A DNA stretch of 64,000 bases from Archilochus colubris (lineage: Eukaryota; Chordata; Aves; Apodiformes; Trochilidae), in the NCBI GenBank assembly GCA_023079485.1, contig CM041084.1:17698609-17762608 (forward strand), read 5' to 3'. Each line of letters begins with the position of its first letter. Within the stretch, counting starts at the first letter, position 1. Shown here piece by piece: positions 61,271-64,000 of this stretch. Below the pieces are notes generated by a model that was not told the origin of the DNA, did not search any database, and was given only the letters and a program-made list of their open reading frames with translations. A program made the position numbers and the translations under genes.

Positions 61271-63472
61271 AAAAAACACAGTCACCTGTGAAATGTCTAT
61301 CACAGGCTTTCACCAGAGTTTCCCTGGTTTCAGAAACTGATTAATCAAATCAAGGTAAGAAAAGTCCACCCAGCTCTATTAACTATGAGGACAAAATATG
61401 TAGTCCAGGAACAGCAGGTCACCAGAAGCTGAGACGTTGTGCTGGGAAAGGAGACCCATTAGAGTATGAAAATTAAATTTTTTCAGTGACACAAGTTTCA
61501 CACTTGAAAATTACAGTATCAGCTGTGAAAGAAATAAGTGAATGCAAGCTACCAACAAATTGTCACAGAAGCAATGTTTCAAAAGGACATCTAACTGTAA
61601 TACATCTTTCAAGTCCTCATGGCAACTGAAGATGGCCAATTGTGTTGACCCTGGCATACCAATTTGGGTGCACTGCTCTTCAGGGTAAATTAGTAAATTA
61701 CTTATTTTGGTCACAATGCTGTCCAGTGTTAATTACAATAAATAAGAGATGGTACTTGGTTTGTCACTTTGCAGTAACCTCAGATTGCCAGGTCAGAGGC
61801 TGAGTCTTGCTTTGCTTTCACTGACTTTGGTAGCGATGAGTGACACTTACTTGGTGACACTGATGACAGTGAGTCCTGATCTTTTTCTGAAGCCTTACCT
61901 GGGAGAAACAAGCAATGTGCTTGTGAAAGGACACATCAGTGGCAGAGGTACAATGAGCCTGGGGGCAAGCCTGAGATTTTGGAGTGGTCTTACAGGCATG
62001 ACTGAGACACATTTGGCCAGCAGTCATGTTCAACTGCAGGAAAAAAAAATGTCCTCAGCTTTTTGAAAAATAAATTCTCAAGATCTTGCTGGTGACAGAC
62101 CAGGCTACACTGGAACTTGGCAAAAATGTCCATACATTTTGTCCTGGGGCTTGGTAAAGATGGATACTTTAGTGGGGTTTCAAAAAAACTAACAGAAAAA
62201 GGAGACTTCAAGAATACCACTCTCACTTTCTTCACAACTTCCCAGAGAAGAAACCAAGAGTTGCAGAATGTCCATGGCTTGGCTTTGCTTTGCTTCTGTT
62301 GCTCTTTACATGGTGTGGTCCCCATACAATGGGGCCAGCAGGGACTGGCTTGGGGTTGCCCAGTGTTGCATCTCCAAACATCGAGCACTCAGGAGCCTGG
62401 CACACACATCCATGCTCACACACCCCTAGCCCCAGGGAAAGGGGGGACCAGCAACCAGGCTGCCACCCCCTTGTCTGTTTGTGCAGGGGCAGAGGCACCA
62501 CCCGATCCCCAGCCTCTTGCCCTGGGAAATTCCTTAGGGAAGGAAGAATCTCTGCATCTATTTACTGGATACCTAAAGTAGCTTCTCAGCCCTAACTGCA
62601 CAGGAAAGGTGCACAGCTCATCAAATCACCATCATCCAGATTCCAAACAGAATTTAAGGCACAGACTCACTCTAAGCAGTATGTGGCAAGTCCTCCTTCT
62701 TCATTTCTCCAGGCAGGTTCCACAATCCAAGCACCAGCCTCATCAGAAAGACAGCACTGGTAGAAGTTTGCAGCAATACAGCACTCCAGAATCTTCAGTC
62801 ACCTTTTGTTACAGTTGCCACTGTTAAACACTCTGAAAATCAGAGCCTTAATAGCTTGATTTTCATTACTTTCATCTGCAATACAGCTGAAAAGTTCATC
62901 AGATTTATCCCATAATTGTGAAAAGACAGCCCACCTGGAATGCTTTGGAAACTAAAGAAAACTCTGCTAGAGTTTCTTATTAGCATTTTAGCAAACTTCC
63001 GAACAGGAATTTAAGAATTCAAACAAATAGTGGTTCAGAACTGGTAGCCCATTAAGTCCCACAAAAAAATGAAAAAATATAAGAAACCTCCATGTGTCCT
63101 TTGCCAGATAATTGAAAAACATCCTGCAAATTGTTCTGACATGTTTTTGAACTTGCTTTTTACTCTATGAATTGATGTTAAACTATGACCCTTTGCTGGG
63201 CCATTTGCAAATAGGAAGATTGTCACATAAAATCATTATAAAATACAGCCACATTTACATTCCAGTTTTAATTTGCATTTCTCTAGTGAGGCAGACAAAA
63301 TAGGAAGGTTTTTAAAATTGAAGTGACTACCGAGAATGCTAATGAACACTTGATTGAGTTTGGACATTTTCAAAATTCTGATGTTCTTATTTTGCTGACA
63401 AAAAGTCAAGGAGACAGCTGACCTCCCCTAATATCCTCATGTTCACTGGAAGGGACTGTACAGGGAACTGTA
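61271..63472. other. Non-coding stretch
   Basis: No gene recognised. Strong donor-like sites occur at 61354 (ATCAAG|GTAAGAA, plus; a 21-base in-frame segment lies between it and the acceptor-like ccctggtttcag) and near 61905 (CTCCCAG|GTAAGG, minus). GC content rises at 62.24-62.56 kb, with ORFs on both strands (up to 154 codons at 62117-62581) that match no family. Confidence 0.45.
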
Positions 63473-63486
63473 TTTTTTTTTTTTTT
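63473..63486. repeat. Poly-T run (14 T)
   Basis: Uninterrupted T14. Confidence 0.9.
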
Positions 63487-64000
63487 AATTACAAAGATTG
63501 TTTCACTTGTCTGGAGACTGACAAAATCAGAGTGAGAAAAGTTATTTTCGTTTTGTGTTCACATTTTGTTTACTGGTGGAATATTTTTCCAAGAGCACAG
63601 ACTGTTGGATTTGGAAAGGAGAACCAAGTAGTCTGCTTGTTTCCACAGGGGCGTGAAGTTGGCCATCCTTTCTCTATGAGATAGACTTCACAACAAACAG
63701 AAAAAATGAAGGTTTTCAGTACAGTGTTTTGTCTTTACCACTTAACAGATTTTGTTCTCAGCAGAAACAGAGTCATTAGACCAAATGCTCCTCCATTTTG
63801 TGCAGTAAGGGACCTCCCAGGGAGCAGGATGCAGGACAGCAGAAGGGGGGCTTGTGCCCTGGCTTTGCACAGGCACAAGTGATAACCTAATGGGCCAGAA
63901 TTCATCCAAAGCACTTGGCCTTCAATGTGGCACCACTGGTTCAATCCCAGCTGCTCCTCCCACCACAGCCCTCAGTTCTCTGCCTTAACACTGCTGGATT
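63487..64000. other. Non-coding stretch to the window end
   Basis: I see nothing recognisable. Confidence 0.5.

Noticed and set aside
62117..62581. 154-codon plus-strand ORF near the right end
   Set aside because: GC-richer patch with open frames on both strands, no recognisable domain and no splice sites that fit.

Overview
The window looks like nuclear DNA of a bird. The main evidence is repeated CR1 LINE 3' ends, which share the wording 'gaggtcccttccaaccca' followed by 'attctatgattctatga'. That tail and the density of 5'-truncated CR1 copies are typical of avian genomes. Much older CR1 fragments and one MIR-like SINE, families shared across amniotes, are also visible. Most of the sequence is AT-rich, CpG-poor and full of short A/T tracts. 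I see no bacterial-style operons, rRNA, tRNA, CRISPR array or viral genes.

Layout. From 1 to about 39.4 kb the sequence is AT-rich, non-repetitive or CR1-bearing, and intron-like or intergenic. It is broken by one small CpG-dense patch (30.55-30.73 kb) and a few exon-like segments with no recognised homology (24.04-24.16 kb and 17.16-17.29 kb on the minus strand; 20.54-20.73 kb on the plus strand). At 39.87-40.76 kb lies a strong CpG island, the only clear promoter-class feature. It carries GC boxes. A CCAAT box, a TATAAATA box and a GAG|GTGAGC donor face the plus strand, and a TATAAATA box and donor-like sites face the minus strand. From 41 to 64 kb the sequence returns to AT-rich non-coding DNA with CR1 pieces, a MIR, one exon-like segment fully open in one frame (49.68-49.99 kb), and a long degenerate ancient CR1 (60.38-61.27 kb).

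Interpretation. The window most likely holds the promoter and 5' end of one transcription unit, or a divergent pair, with very long introns to one or both sides. I cannot name the gene. Eight of the nine CR1 pieces left of the island lie on the plus strand. LINEs inside introns tend to survive antisense to the host gene, so this weakly favours a minus-strand transcript across 1-40 kb. No protein-coding gene is supported well enough to be called outright. The coding traces I can name with confidence are decayed CR1 reverse-transcriptase ORFs. I did not find a convincing undescribed system; the best leads are the island, the exon-like segments and the isolated second CpG patch.
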